Assembly: GCA_017621295.1 (NCBI GenBank)
Contig: JAGATI010000094.1
Span: 1 to 6,802, forward strand
Direction of reading: 5' to 3'
DNA from: Clostridia bacterium
GTDB lineage: Bacteria; Bacillota_A; Clostridia; TANB77; CAG-508
DNA: 6,802 nucleotides
The notes beneath the pieces were generated by a model. The model saw nothing but the letters and a program-made list of their open reading frames with translations, had not been told where the DNA came from and ran no database searches. Positions 1 through 6,220 of this stretch are shown piece after piece. How positions within the stretch are numbered: the stretch's first letter is position 1; each line of letters starts with the position of its first letter. Position numbers and translations under genes: made by a program.

Positions 1-10
1 CTCAATTTTC

Positions 11-50
11 GGCACCCTTTCTGTGCTCTTTTCTTTCGGAAAAAGAAAAG
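11..50. other. Left-edge hairpin segment, less AT-rich than surroundings
   Basis: Two inverted repeats sit close together. GCAC (12-15) pairs with GTGC (23-26), and CTTTTCTTT (28-36) pairs perfectly with AAAGAAAAG (42-50) around the loop CGGAA. The segment is visibly richer in G and C than the following 150 bases. Short open frames run off the window edge on both strands, ending at about 88 and 126 on plus and at about 2 on minus, but none has a recognisable product. It may be the tail of a gene or dispersed repeat lying mostly to the left; what it is cannot be decided here. Confidence 0.3.
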
Positions 51-202
51 CCACGAACAATTTCCAAAAATTAAGATTAAGAATTTCTAAAATTATTCCA
101 TTCAAACATTATAATCTCAAAATTATTTGCATCTAGTGTTTGGAAAAAAAAATGGCAAATTTTAAAACGCCCATTAGTATTAGTAAAGAGGGAGATATGA
201 AG

Positions 203-509
203 ATGGACTCAGTAATTAATTTAACAGATATATTTAGTTTGAAAAATATAATAATTTATTTTATAGCAATCAATTTAATAGCTTTTTTCACTATGTGGAT
301 AGATAAGCGTAAAGCTAAAAATCGGTTCATGGAGAATTAAAGAAGCAACATTATTTATGCTTGTATTATTAGGAGGAGGAATTGGAGGAATTGCAGGAAT
401 GTATACTTTTAGACATAAAACAAAGAAATTTCAATTTGTTATAGGGTTTCCTGTTATATTAATTTCTGAAATTATTATCCTAATATATTTAAAATTATAT
501 ATTTTCTAA
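203..509 (+). pseudogene. DUF1294-family small membrane protein, frameshifted
   Basis: Read across one +1 shift, this gives about 101 residues, the usual size for DUF1294, a family of small membrane proteins without a settled function. The first frame (203-325) encodes a transmembrane helix followed by the family signature region MWIDKRKAKNR. The second frame (327-509) continues as SWRIKEATLF, a GGGIGGIAGM glycine-rich helix, the conserved FRHKTKKFQF motif, and a final hydrophobic helix. The break is a single extra base at about 326/327, after which the first frame stops at 338-340. The start at 203 is chosen because AGAGGGAG (187-194) lies 8 bases upstream; ATG 197 is too close to that site. 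A perfect TATAAT at 110-115 could be its -10 box, though no good -35 is visible. It could be a decayed gene, a sequencing error or, less likely, programmed frameshifting. Family assignment is confident; intactness is not. Confidence 0.75.
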
Positions 510-561
510 AGTTAAATCCCATTGTTTAGGTGTGCAAGCTAAATAATGGGATTTAATTTTA
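507..561 (+). terminator. Long hairpin terminator after the DUF1294 gene
   Basis: The arms 507-529 and 539-561 can form a 23-bp stem containing two G-U pairs, with a 9-base loop (530-538). The core pairs AAATCCCATT with AATGGGATTT. The arm begins at the stop codon of the broken DUF1294 gene and the right arm ends in a T-rich stretch (AATTTTAA). The U-run is modest, so termination strength is inferred. No gene on the minus strand ends here. Confidence 0.7.
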
Positions 562-639
562 AGTGGATAAAATAGATTTTGGAAAAATGTTTATTAATAT
601 TTTTATGGCTATCTTTTTATTATGAATATATAGAAATAA

Positions 640-680
640 ATTGTAAGCAAATGTTTATTTGATAAACATAATTTTACAAT
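640..680. repeat. 41-base imperfect palindrome
   Basis: The outer arms ATTGTAA (640-646) and TTACAAT (674-680) and the inner arms ATGTTTAT (651-658) and ATAAACAT (662-669) are each perfectly complementary. A 4-by-4 mismatched segment separates outer from inner arms, and TTG forms the centre. The word AATGTTTATT also occurs at 586-595. It could be a protein-binding site or a cruciform. There is no U-run to make it a terminator. Confidence 0.5.
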
Positions 681-721
681 AAATATTATTGTTTTACAGC
701 AATAGCACGTGTTGAAAACTA

Positions 722-788
722 TGTGAATAAAAACAACAAAAAAATACTTATATATCAATTATTCACAAGGTTATCCACATTATCCACA
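722..788. promoter_or_regulatory. DnaA-box cluster, possible replication origin element
   Basis: Four exact matches to the DnaA box TTATNCACA are visible. TTATTCACA lies at 759-767, TTATCCACA at 771-779 and TTATCCACA at 780-788, all in the same direction, with 3 and 0 bases between them. An inverted copy, TGTGAATAA, lies at 722-730. A near-match, AGTGGATAA, lies at 562-570. The sequence before the inverted box (GTTGAAAACTATGTGAATAA) resembles the TGTTGAAAAC-TATGTGGATAA arrangement common in Bacillota origins upstream of dnaA. A long AT-rich stretch that could unwind follows. DnaA binding is a strong inference from the motif. Whether this is oriC, or a secondary cluster that titrates DnaA or regulates a gene, is open because no dnaA, dnaN or rpmH is in view. 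Confidence 0.65.
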
Positions 789-799
789 TACATATGTAT
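788..799. repeat. 12-bp perfect palindrome ATACATATGTAT
   Basis: This perfect palindrome begins on the last base of the third tandem DnaA box. It may extend the protein-binding region or be chance in AT-rich DNA. Confidence 0.35.
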
Positions 800-1081
800 A
801 AGATGAATATTGTAACATTGGGAAACATAAAATGGAACTAATGAAATGAAAAAGAAATAAAATTGTAAAATAAGCTTCAAATTTGTAATACTATAAGCAG
901 AAAAATGGAAAAGTAGATAAAAAAAGAGAAAACTCGACAATAAACTACTAATATAAAATTAATGCTATTTTGTAAAATATGGAGTTTTTTACAATTATAA
1001 AAGACTTTAAGATATAGAATAGTAAATTGTATATAGGGTTGGTTTGGAATTCTTGTAAATAAGAATTTAAATAAATTTGAA

Positions 1082-1423
1082 TTAAAAATCTAAAAAATTA
1101 TTGAAATAATTATGTAATTTTAAAATACGATTAAAATTTTGTTTACAATTAGCAATATATAATATGTAAATTGTATTAGTTATTTCAGAAATATAATATA
1201 TAATTCTATACGAATTTTTATGTTTTCGATAAATCAATTCTTTAAAGTGATTGTCTGGTATTTTGGGAACATACTTACCAATATAGGGTGAATATTTTAA
1301 ATGGTAGATATGCTCATAAATTCTATCAATTGTTTCTATGGCATTTCTAATAGAATAGTTAGCTAGGTATTCGAACAAATTATCTAAGGAATCATGAGCC
1401 GTATCTTGTATTATAAGTTTCAT
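1082..1423 (-). CDS. ParE/RelE-family toxin
   Basis: This 113-residue protein has the ParE/RelE toxin layout. An N-terminal helical hairpin (about residues 7-43) is followed by SPYIGKYVP (45-53) and then by a run of beta strands. These contain the family hallmark ELIYRKHKNSYRIIYYI (62-78, with R66 and R73) and TNTIYILYIAN (82-92). Such toxins either poison DNA gyrase (ParE) or cut ribosome-bound mRNA (RelE); the sequence alone does not tell which. The tail after residue 93 is about 20 residues longer than many members. ATG 1423 lies inside the end of the upstream gene, with a 32-base overlap and an AAAGGA motif about 12 bases before it, so translation is probably coupled to that gene. It is the last gene of a three-gene operon, consistent with an antitoxin-first order. 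Confidence 0.85.
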   Translation of the reverse strand: MKLIIQDTAHDSLDNLFEYLANYSIRNAIETIDRIYEHIYHLKYSPYIGKYVPKIPDNHFKELIYRKHKNSYRIIYYISEITNTIYILYIANCKQNFNRILKLHNYFNNFLDF

Positions 1424-1625
1424 ATTTTTGCATCATCCTTTCTCTGGACTCTTCTAATGTCATTCCTCTACCATTTCTTACATCGTCAACTCCTTTGGCA
1501 ATTCCAATAAATAAATATAAATCATAAAGTAAGTCAAGAAATGTTTCACTATCTTTAGAATTGTTTAGAAGATTGACAATTTTCTCCATTTTAATGTTTT
1601 CTTTTTCAATTTGCATTTTAATCAC
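1392..1625 (-). CDS. Small protein, probable antitoxin partner of the ParE/RelE toxin
   Basis: This 77-residue protein is placed directly before the toxin and overlaps it by 32 bases, the classic antitoxin position. I do not recognise a named family. A hydrophobic helix region (FLDLLYDLYLFIGIAKG, residues 29-45) is followed by DVRNGRGMTLEESRERMMQKYE (48-69), a charged C-terminal helix that could wrap the toxin as many antitoxin tails do. No helix-turn-helix or ribbon-helix-helix is obvious. The GTG at 1625 overlaps the upstream stop as GTGA. An internal ATG at 1616 has AAAGGA about 11 bases upstream and gives 74 residues; it may be the true start. The role is inferred from position and coupling, not from homology. 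Confidence 0.65.
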   Translation of the reverse strand: MIKMQIEKENIKMEKIVNLLNNSKDSETFLDLLYDLYLFIGIAKGVDDVRNGRGMTLEESRERMMQKYETYNTRYGS

Positions 1626-1861
1626 AATCCTTTCTTATTAAATTTGTTTTGAAAAATATTTTGTGCATTATTATTTTTACATAGTAAGCTTTGAATACAG
1701 TCTTTGTCACTTTCAGATAAATCATCAGTACCATAAGCATCAACATATTTTTTAGTTATTTCATTCAGTATGTCAAAAGTGCTTCGTTTTTTTATTTCTT
1801 CTTCGAGTTCATAAGGTAATGATTTGATAATTTTTATAAATTTTTCTTTTATGGATGACAT
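1622..1861 (-). CDS. Small protein of unknown function, first gene of the toxin operon
   Basis: This 79-residue, highly charged, predicted helical protein is not recognised with confidence. Its opening (SIKEKFIKIIKSLPYELEEEI, residues 3-23) loosely recalls the LPEEL-type N-terminus of DUF2281 proteins, some of which sit in antitoxin positions, but this is a weak resemblance. The rest has a DDLSESDKDCIQSLL segment and a basic, Asn-rich tail. Its stop overlaps the next gene by four bases (GTGA). The start is well supported: AAAGGAGG lies 7 bases before the ATG. It could be the DNA-binding half of a split antitoxin, a third partner, or an unrelated passenger. Confidence 0.65.
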   Translation of the reverse strand: MSSIKEKFIKIIKSLPYELEEEIKKRSTFDILNEITKKYVDAYGTDDLSESDKDCIQSLLCKNNNAQNIFQNKFNKKGL

Positions 1862-1893
1862 ATAAAACCTCCTTTCAAACTTATTTCTTTTTT

Positions 1894-1937
1894 AGTATAT
1901 CACGAAATGTTTATAATTACTATGAAATTTGTGTAAA
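1894..1937 (-). promoter_or_regulatory. Probable promoter of the toxin-antitoxin operon
   Basis: Read on the minus strand, an extended -10 element, TGATATACT (forward 1902-1894), lies about 30 bases before the first gene's ATG, leaving a short leader carrying the AAAGGAGG site. It has no good -35. An alternative is TTTACA (1937-1932) with a 16-base spacer to TATAAA (1915-1910). The region is back to back with the T-box promoter. Confidence 0.45.
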
Positions 1938-1954
1938 AATTTAATATACTAATA

Positions 1955-1983
1955 TTGACTTTTTAAAATTAAGTTGATAAAAT
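1955..1983 (+). promoter_or_regulatory. Promoter of the glyS T-box leader
   Basis: TTGACT (1955-1960), a 17-base spacer and TAAAAT (1978-1983), preceded by TG in the extended -10 position, make a near-consensus vegetative promoter. The predicted transcript start near 1990 is about ten bases before T-box Stem I. A short inverted repeat (AATAT 1943-1947, ATATT 1952-1956) overlaps the -35. Confidence 0.7.
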
Positions 1984-1998
1984 GACTAAAGTTAAATA

Positions 1999-2215
1999 TT
2001 AGTGATGAAGAAGAAAAAACATATCGATTTATAAATAAAGAGAGCAGGCATTTGGTGAAAGCTTGTAATAATAGATATAGTGGGGAGCTTTGGAGCTAAA
2101 ATATAATAAAGAGGATAATTTTTAAAATTATCAATTAGGGTGGAACCGCGGAAAACTATAAACTTTCGTCCCTAGCTATTAAATTTAAGCTAGAGTTTGG
2201 GATGAGAGTTTTTTT
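1999..2215 (+). promoter_or_regulatory. T-box riboswitch, glycine specific
   Basis: This leader senses uncharged tRNA-Gly and permits transcription of glyS when charging falls. Stem I closes with TTAGT (1999-2003) against GCTAA (2095-2099). It carries the GATGA/GGA K-turn motif (2004-2008, 2092-2094), AGAG of the AG-bulge region (2041-2044) and the TTTGGTGAAA apical loop (2051-2060). The specifier loop contains GTGGGGAG (2080-2087 region), best read as codon GGA (2084-2086) followed by a purine; GGG is also possible. Stem III is GATAATT/AATTATC (2114-2132). The T-box itself, AGGGTGGAACCGCGG (2137-2151), has A at the variable position, matching discriminator U73 of bacterial tRNA-Gly. No Stem II or IIA/B pseudoknot fits between Stem I and Stem III, as in the known B. 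subtilis glyQS leader. Confidence 0.95.
2161..2215 (+). terminator. T-box regulated intrinsic terminator
   Basis: AACTTTCGTCCC (2161-2172) pairs with GGGATGAGAGTT (2199-2210) using two G-U pairs. It is capped by TAGCT/AGCTA (2173-2177/2188-2192) and followed by a run of seven T (2209-2215). The 5' arm's TCCCT is the segment that instead pairs with the AGGG of the T-box to form the antiterminator. Confidence 0.9.
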
Positions 2216-2274
2216 GATTTTATTTTTATACTATATTATTAATTATTGAAAATAACAAAAACTAAAAAGAAAGA

Positions 2275-2280
2275 TATAAT
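2275..2280 (+). promoter_or_regulatory. Possible second glyS promoter, downstream of the T-box terminator
   Basis: A perfect -10 hexamer TATAAT follows the T-box terminator by about 60 bases. The -35 is poor: ATAACA lies at 17-base spacing, and TTGAAA (2246-2251) is 23 bases away, which is too far. If used, it would start transcripts near 2287, beyond the T-box, and give glyS a tRNA-independent basal supply. Confidence 0.25.
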
Positions 2281-2285
2281 TAAAG

Positions 2286-2371
2286 ATAAAGTAGTACTTA
2301 TACTTTATTCTAAACTATAGCAATAATATTTATATATGAGGTATAGTTTGAAAGAAATAAAAAATCTTTCA
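2286..2371 (+). repeat. Three consecutive inverted repeats in the glyS leader after the T-box
   Basis: ATAAAGTA/TACTTTAT (2286-2293/2301-2308), AAACTATA/TATAGTTT (2312-2319/2342-2349) and TGAAAGA/TCTTTCA (2349-2355/2365-2371) are each perfect and adjacent, with loops of 7, 22 and 9 bases. None is followed by a U-run, so none looks like a terminator. They fill most of the 194 bases between the T-box terminator and the glyS start. They could set mRNA stability or act as operators; their role is not known. Confidence 0.45.
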
Positions 2372-2409
2372 TTACTATGTGTGCCTAAAAAGAAAGGAAT
2401 GATTTTTTT

Positions 2410-3795
2410 ATGGGAAATTTAACAATGGAAAAAATGGTATCACTTTGTAAAAACAGAGGATATATCTATGCAGGTTCAGAGATTTATGGAGGATTAGCAA
2501 ACACTTGGGATTATGGACCATTAGGAGTTGAACTTAAAAATAATATAAAAAAAGTATGGAGAAAGAAATTTATACAAGAAAGTAAATATAATGTAGGACT
2601 AGATGCAGCAATTTTAATGAATCCGCAGACTTGGGTAGCATCAGGGCATGTTGGAGGATTTAGTGACCCATTAATAGATTGTAAGGAATGTAAAACAAGA
2701 CATAGAGCAGATAAATTAATTGAAGAATGGGCACATGACAATGGAAAAGATATGATAGCAGATGGAATGTCTGATGAAGAAATGATTAAATTTATGGATG
2801 ATAATAATATACCATGTCCAAAATGTGGAGAACATAATTTTACATCAATTAGAAAATTTAATTTAATGTATAAAACATTTCAAGGTGTTACAGAAGATGG
2901 GGCATCAGAAATTTATTTAAGACCAGAAACAGCTCAAGGTATTTTTGTTAACTTTAAAAATGTACAAAGAACAACAAGAAGAAAAATGCCAATGGGAATA
3001 GCACAAATTGGAAAAGCTTTTAGAAATGAAATTACTCCAGGAAACTTTACTTTTAGAATACGTGAATTTGAACAAATGGAACTTGAATTTTTCTGCAAGC
3101 CAGGAACAGATTTAGAGTGGTTTGAATATTGGAGAAATTTCTGCAAAAATTGGCTATTAAATTTAGGTATGAAAGAAGAAAACATTCGTCTTCGTGACCA
3201 TAGCAAAGAAGAATTAGTATTTTATAGTAAAGGAACAACAGATATTGAATTTGCATTTCCTTTTGGATGGGGAGAATTATGGGGAATTGCAGATAGAACA
3301 GATTATGATTTAAAAAAACACATGGAACATTCAAAACAAGATATGTCATATTTAGATCCAGAAACAAATGAAAAATATGTACCATATTGTATAGAACCAT
3401 CACTTGGATGTGACAGAGTAGCTTTAGCCTTTTTATGTAATAGTTATGAAGAACAAGAAATAGCAGAAGGTGATGTAAGAACAGTATTACATTTGCATCC
3501 AGCCTTAGCTCCATATAAAGTAGCTGTTCTTCCTCTTTCTAAGAAATTAAGCGAAAAAGCAGGAGAGGTATACGAAAACTTGTCAAAGAAATTTATGTGT
3601 GATTATGATGAAGCAGGAAGTATAGGAAAACGTTATAGAAGAGAAGATGAAATTGGAACTCCATATTGTGTAACAATAGATTTTCAAAGCTTAGAAGATA
3701 ATACTGTAACTATAAGAGATAGAGATACAATGGAACAAATAAGACTTAAAATAGAAGATGTAGGAAAATGGATTAGTGAGAAAATAGAATTTTAG
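2410..3795 (+). CDS. glyS: Glycyl-tRNA synthetase, alpha2 dimeric type
   Basis: This enzyme attaches glycine to tRNA-Gly using ATP in the cytoplasm. The 461 residues match the full-length homodimeric class II enzyme, which is unrelated to the alpha2-beta2 GlyQ/GlyS enzyme. The opening [26 protein letters not shown] region (residues 24-45) is diagnostic. Two CxxC pairs (C91/C94, C136/C139) form the zinc-binding insertion. RPETAQG (171-177) and FRNE...[11 protein letters not shown] (204-228) make up motif 2, [18 protein letters not shown] (283-300) belongs to the active site, and EPSLGCDR (329-336) is motif 3. The C-terminal anticodon-binding domain runs from about 368 to 455. AAAGGA (2393-2398) lies 11 bases before ATG 2410, rather far. 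The ATG at 2425 has no better site, and the extra MGNLT fits relatives. It is a single-gene unit under the T-box, ending at the 3918-3969 hairpin. Confidence 0.98.
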   Translation: MGNLTMEKMVSLCKNRGYIYAGSEIYGGLANTWDYGPLGVELKNNIKKVWRKKFIQESKYNVGLDAAILMNPQTWVASGHVGGFSDPLIDCKECKTRHRADKLIEEWAHDNGKDMIADGMSDEEMIKFMDDNNIPCPKCGEHNFTSIRKFNLMYKTFQGVTEDGASEIYLRPETAQGIFVNFKNVQRTTRRKMPMGIAQIGKAFRNEITPGNFTFRIREFEQMELEFFCKPGTDLEWFEYWRNFCKNWLLNLGMKEENIRLRDHSKEELVFYSKGTTDIEFAFPFGWGELWGIADRTDYDLKKHMEHSKQDMSYLDPETNEKYVPYCIEPSLGCDRVALAFLCNSYEEQEIAEGDVRTVLHLHPALAPYKVAVLPLSKKLSEKAGEVYENLSKKFMCDYDEAGSIGKRYRREDEIGTPYCVTIDFQSLEDNTVTIRDRDTMEQIRLKIEDVGKWISEKIEF

Positions 3796-3917
3796 TATAA
3801 CATTTTAATTATTATGATATATAAAAGATTATAAAATATGAAAAATTTTGCTTTATATTCTGAAATAGCTTATATTAAAAATTCTAAATTACTATATTAC
3901 AAATAATTTAATAATGA

Positions 3918-3969
3918 ATATAAAAATAATACAAATTAATTTATATGTTAATTTGTATTATTTTTATAT
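3918..3969. terminator. Bidirectional terminator between convergent genes
   Basis: The arms 3918-3939 and 3948-3969 are perfectly complementary over 22 bp with an 8-base loop. The left arm contains an A5 run and the right arm a T5 run, so both strands read out of the stem with a U-rich tail. It lies between glyS on plus and the exported-protein gene on minus, and can serve both. The stem is almost all A-T, so it is long rather than GC-stabilised. The remaining bases of 3796-4057 show nothing else I can call. Confidence 0.75.
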
Positions 3970-4057
3970 ATAATGTGAGAATTTTAGTATAGAGCTAAAT
4001 GGAACTAATGTAGATTTCTTACTATATAAAATAAGTGCACACAATATTTATTTTAAT

Positions 4058-6184
4058 TTATTTTTTAAATGAACTAATGATGTTGTTTATTATTTCTGAG
4101 TCTTGAGAGTAATTATCTTCAAGAGCGGCTGTTGTTAAAATATATGCTGTATTATCATCTATAAAACATACTTGTTTAATTCTAACTTTAGTATTATTTT
4201 GAGCTAAAATATAAGTAATAATTGAAGCATCTTTTCCATTTAATTTTACATATTGATTTTCAATATCTCCATCAAGTTTATTACTCATTTGAGTTTTTAC
4301 ATTTGATATTGAAGCATTCATATAAGATTTTAGATCGTATCCAGTTGGTACAGTTTCAGAAAGTAAGTTTACATTTGTTCCATTTTCTGAATTACTAAAT
4401 ACTGGTTTAGATGAAGAGGTACTTAAAGATTTCCAGGCTTCTGGATAAGCAAATTGTACTCCAGATGAATGTGTATAAACTGTATATCCAGTTAAATCTT
4501 TTTGATTAATAATATTATTGTCTCCACTATTGTTGTTTGTAGTATTATTTGGAATTTCAATTCCTAAAATATTTGCTTTTTCTGGTAAAACTTTTTGGAA
4601 GTTATCAGATATTTCTTTAACAAGAGAATTCATTTTTGTATTAGACATTTGGTTTAAAAGTTCACCATTATTTGCTGTTAGGTCATCTATATTAACATTA
4701 TCTGTGTAGTTTGCATTTTGATTAATATTTAATTGTAAATTAGTATCATCTGTTTGAATATTTAAATAGCCTGTAGTATTAACAGTTCCTTTTCCAATTT
4801 CTCCATTGTTTTCTATATTCATTTCTATAGATGTATCATCAGATTCTGTTTTGAAGTTCAATTTTGTGTTATTTTTTTCATATTCTGCTGTAATAACAAA
4901 AATTTCATCACTATCATCATATGCATTTAAAATTAGATTAGTTTTATCTTTTGAAACCAAATAATTAGCTTTTAAGATGGTAGTATCTTTATGATTTAAT
5001 GTGATAAGTTTATCTTTTTTATTATTTGTTATCTCTATACTCATCTTATCAGTATCTTCGCTATTTGTTATTTCTAGTTTTACAAATTTATTTTTATGTG
5101 AGTGTGCTGTAAATGAGATTTTATCATCAGCACTAAATGATGATTTATCTTCTTTTAAGTCATCAATTGCTTCTTGAATCATATCTTTTAAATAATCTTT
5201 GTCTAATGTTATGTTTGATTTTTTAGTAGAGTTACTATTATATGTTGTTAAAGAAGATTTAGAAGAGTATCCATTGTAGCCATTTTCAAAAGATTCTTTT
5301 ATACCAGATTGTTCCATTTTTTGAATAAGTAAATCTAAGGTTACATCATCTTCTTTTAATTCTTGTAAAAAGCTTAATAATATGTCATAAGCTTGTTCTC
5401 CATTTATAGTTAAAGTATAGCTATTAGTCTCTACATTTTCGCCATTTACAGATGTAGATATATTTTTTTGCTTAGAGAACATATCTTTTGTTAATTTGTT
5501 ATCTAATAATTTAGTATATTTTTCGCTAATTTGTTTTCTTGTTTCTGGTGCTATAAATAAAAGTTCATATGGATCTGTTTTTTGTATTTTATCTGGTATC
5601 ATATTTAACATAGATGAATTTAATCCAAATTTAGAAGCCAAAGACTTCAAATTATTGTTTTCTATATAGATATATTTATCATATAAATCTGTGCATTTAA
5701 TACCATAGTTCTCACCACTTGATAATAATTCTAAATTAGTGATTTCTGTATCATTATAAATAGGCTTAATACTCATATGATATTTTTGTTTAGTAGGTAT
5801 TGATTCTGCAGAATATTGTATTTTTGCATTATTTAAAGAATCTTTTAAATTAGTTATAGTATCTTTTGCAGAATTTGAAATCTTTGTAGTTGATGAACCT
5901 GTAAGATTAGCCGAATTATTTTCGGATGGAGTATAATCTAAAGAAGTTGTGATTTCTCCATTAGTAGTGTAAGAATATTCAGTTTTTTCTTTATATTCTG
6001 CTAAAAATTTGTCATAATCAAATTCTTTATCAAAATCGATAGAGTCTCCTAAATATTTAAAAAATAGTTGTTTTGGTGACTTAAATAAGTCTGTTTGAAA
6101 GTAAATAATTGCAGATGCTCCTGCACCTAATACCAATAAAATGATTAGAATAATTGGTATAATAAGTAGTTTTTTGTTTTTCAT
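4058..6184 (-). CDS. Large membrane-anchored exported protein with PsbP/Mog1-like C-terminal domain
   Basis: This 708-residue protein has a short basic N-terminus (MKNKK) and one strong hydrophobic helix (residues 6-29), then an entirely polar remainder, so it should sit outside the membrane. The helix could be an anchor, or be cleaved after ASA (23-25); there is no lipobox cysteine. Residues 30-545 are rich in Asn, Ser, Thr, Lys and Asp, with many short strand-like segments typical of beta-rich surface proteins. An Asn-rich linker (about 546-562) leads to residues 564-708. There, GVQFAYPEAWKSL and the later KVRIKQVCFIDDNTAYILTTAA pattern resemble the PsbP/Mog1/DUF1795-like fold seen in secreted proteins. 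I do not recognise the central part; it may belong to a DUF family of long clostridial exported proteins such as DUF6583, untested. AAAGGAGG (6202-6195) lies 10 bases before the ATG. No function can be assigned. Confidence 0.85.
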   Translation of the reverse strand: MKNKKLLIIPIILIILLVLGAGASAIIYFQTDLFKSPKQLFFKYLGDSIDFDKEFDYDKFLAEYKEKTEYSYTTNGEITTSLDYTPSENNSANLTGSSTTKISNSAKDTITNLKDSLNNAKIQYSAESIPTKQKYHMSIKPIYNDTEITNLELLSSGENYGIKCTDLYDKYIYIENNNLKSLASKFGLNSSMLNMIPDKIQKTDPYELLFIAPETRKQISEKYTKLLDNKLTKDMFSKQKNISTSVNGENVETNSYTLTINGEQAYDILLSFLQELKEDDVTLDLLIQKMEQSGIKESFENGYNGYSSKSSLTTYNSNSTKKSNITLDKDYLKDMIQEAIDDLKEDKSSFSADDKISFTAHSHKNKFVKLEITNSEDTDKMSIEITNNKKDKLITLNHKDTTILKANYLVSKDKTNLILNAYDDSDEIFVITAEYEKNNTKLNFKTESDDTSIEMNIENNGEIGKGTVNTTGYLNIQTDDTNLQLNINQNANYTDNVNIDDLTANNGELLNQMSNTKMNSLVKEISDNFQKVLPEKANILGIEIPNNTTNNNSGDNNIINQKDLTGYTVYTHSSGVQFAYPEAWKSLSTSSSKPVFSNSENGTNVNLLSETVPTGYDLKSYMNASISNVKTQMSNKLDGDIENQYVKLNGKDASIITYILAQNNTKVRIKQVCFIDDNTAYILTTAALEDNYSQDSEIINNIISSFKK

Positions 6185-6220
6185 TAGAAAAATTCCTCCT
6201 TTATTTTTATATATAATTTT

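Larger units (their letters stand above)
562..1081. other. Gene-free AT-rich region with an origin-like DnaA-box cluster
   Basis: There is no convincing coding sequence over about 520 bases. A 61-codon minus-strand frame (940-755) is low-complexity, has no family resemblance and overlaps the DnaA boxes, so I do not call it. The region holds an imperfect palindrome (640-680), the DnaA-box cluster (722-788), a 12-bp palindrome (788-799) and a long AT-rich stretch to 1081. The word ATTGTAAAA or its complement recurs at 672-680, 862-870 and 987-995, with near copies at 810 and 968. At 1047-1068 a weak hairpin (AATTCTT/AAGAATT) follows the minus-strand toxin gene but has no U-run, so I do not call it a terminator. 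Confidence 0.6.

Noticed and set aside
140..202. Upstream TTG start extending the DUF1294 gene
   Set aside because: The added residues do not match the family, and the ribosome binding site fits the ATG at 203.
830..843. AAATGGAACTAATG shared with 3997-4010
   Set aside because: One 14-base match in two AT-rich intergenic stretches is about what chance gives in a window of this size and composition.
755..940. 61-codon minus-strand reading frame in the DnaA-box region
   Set aside because: It is Phe/Leu/Tyr/Ile-rich low-complexity translation of AT-rich DNA, overlaps the DnaA boxes and has no family resemblance.
944..953. ACTACTAATA as a DnaA-trio unwinding element
   Set aside because: Such elements should sit next to a DnaA box; this one is more than 150 bases from the nearest and has too few repeats.
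2511..3514. Minus-strand open frames opposite glyS
   Set aside because: These are antisense shadows of a fully conserved synthetase gene.
4518..4709. Plus-strand open frame inside the exported-protein gene
   Set aside because: It is an antisense shadow with no ribosome binding site or family match.
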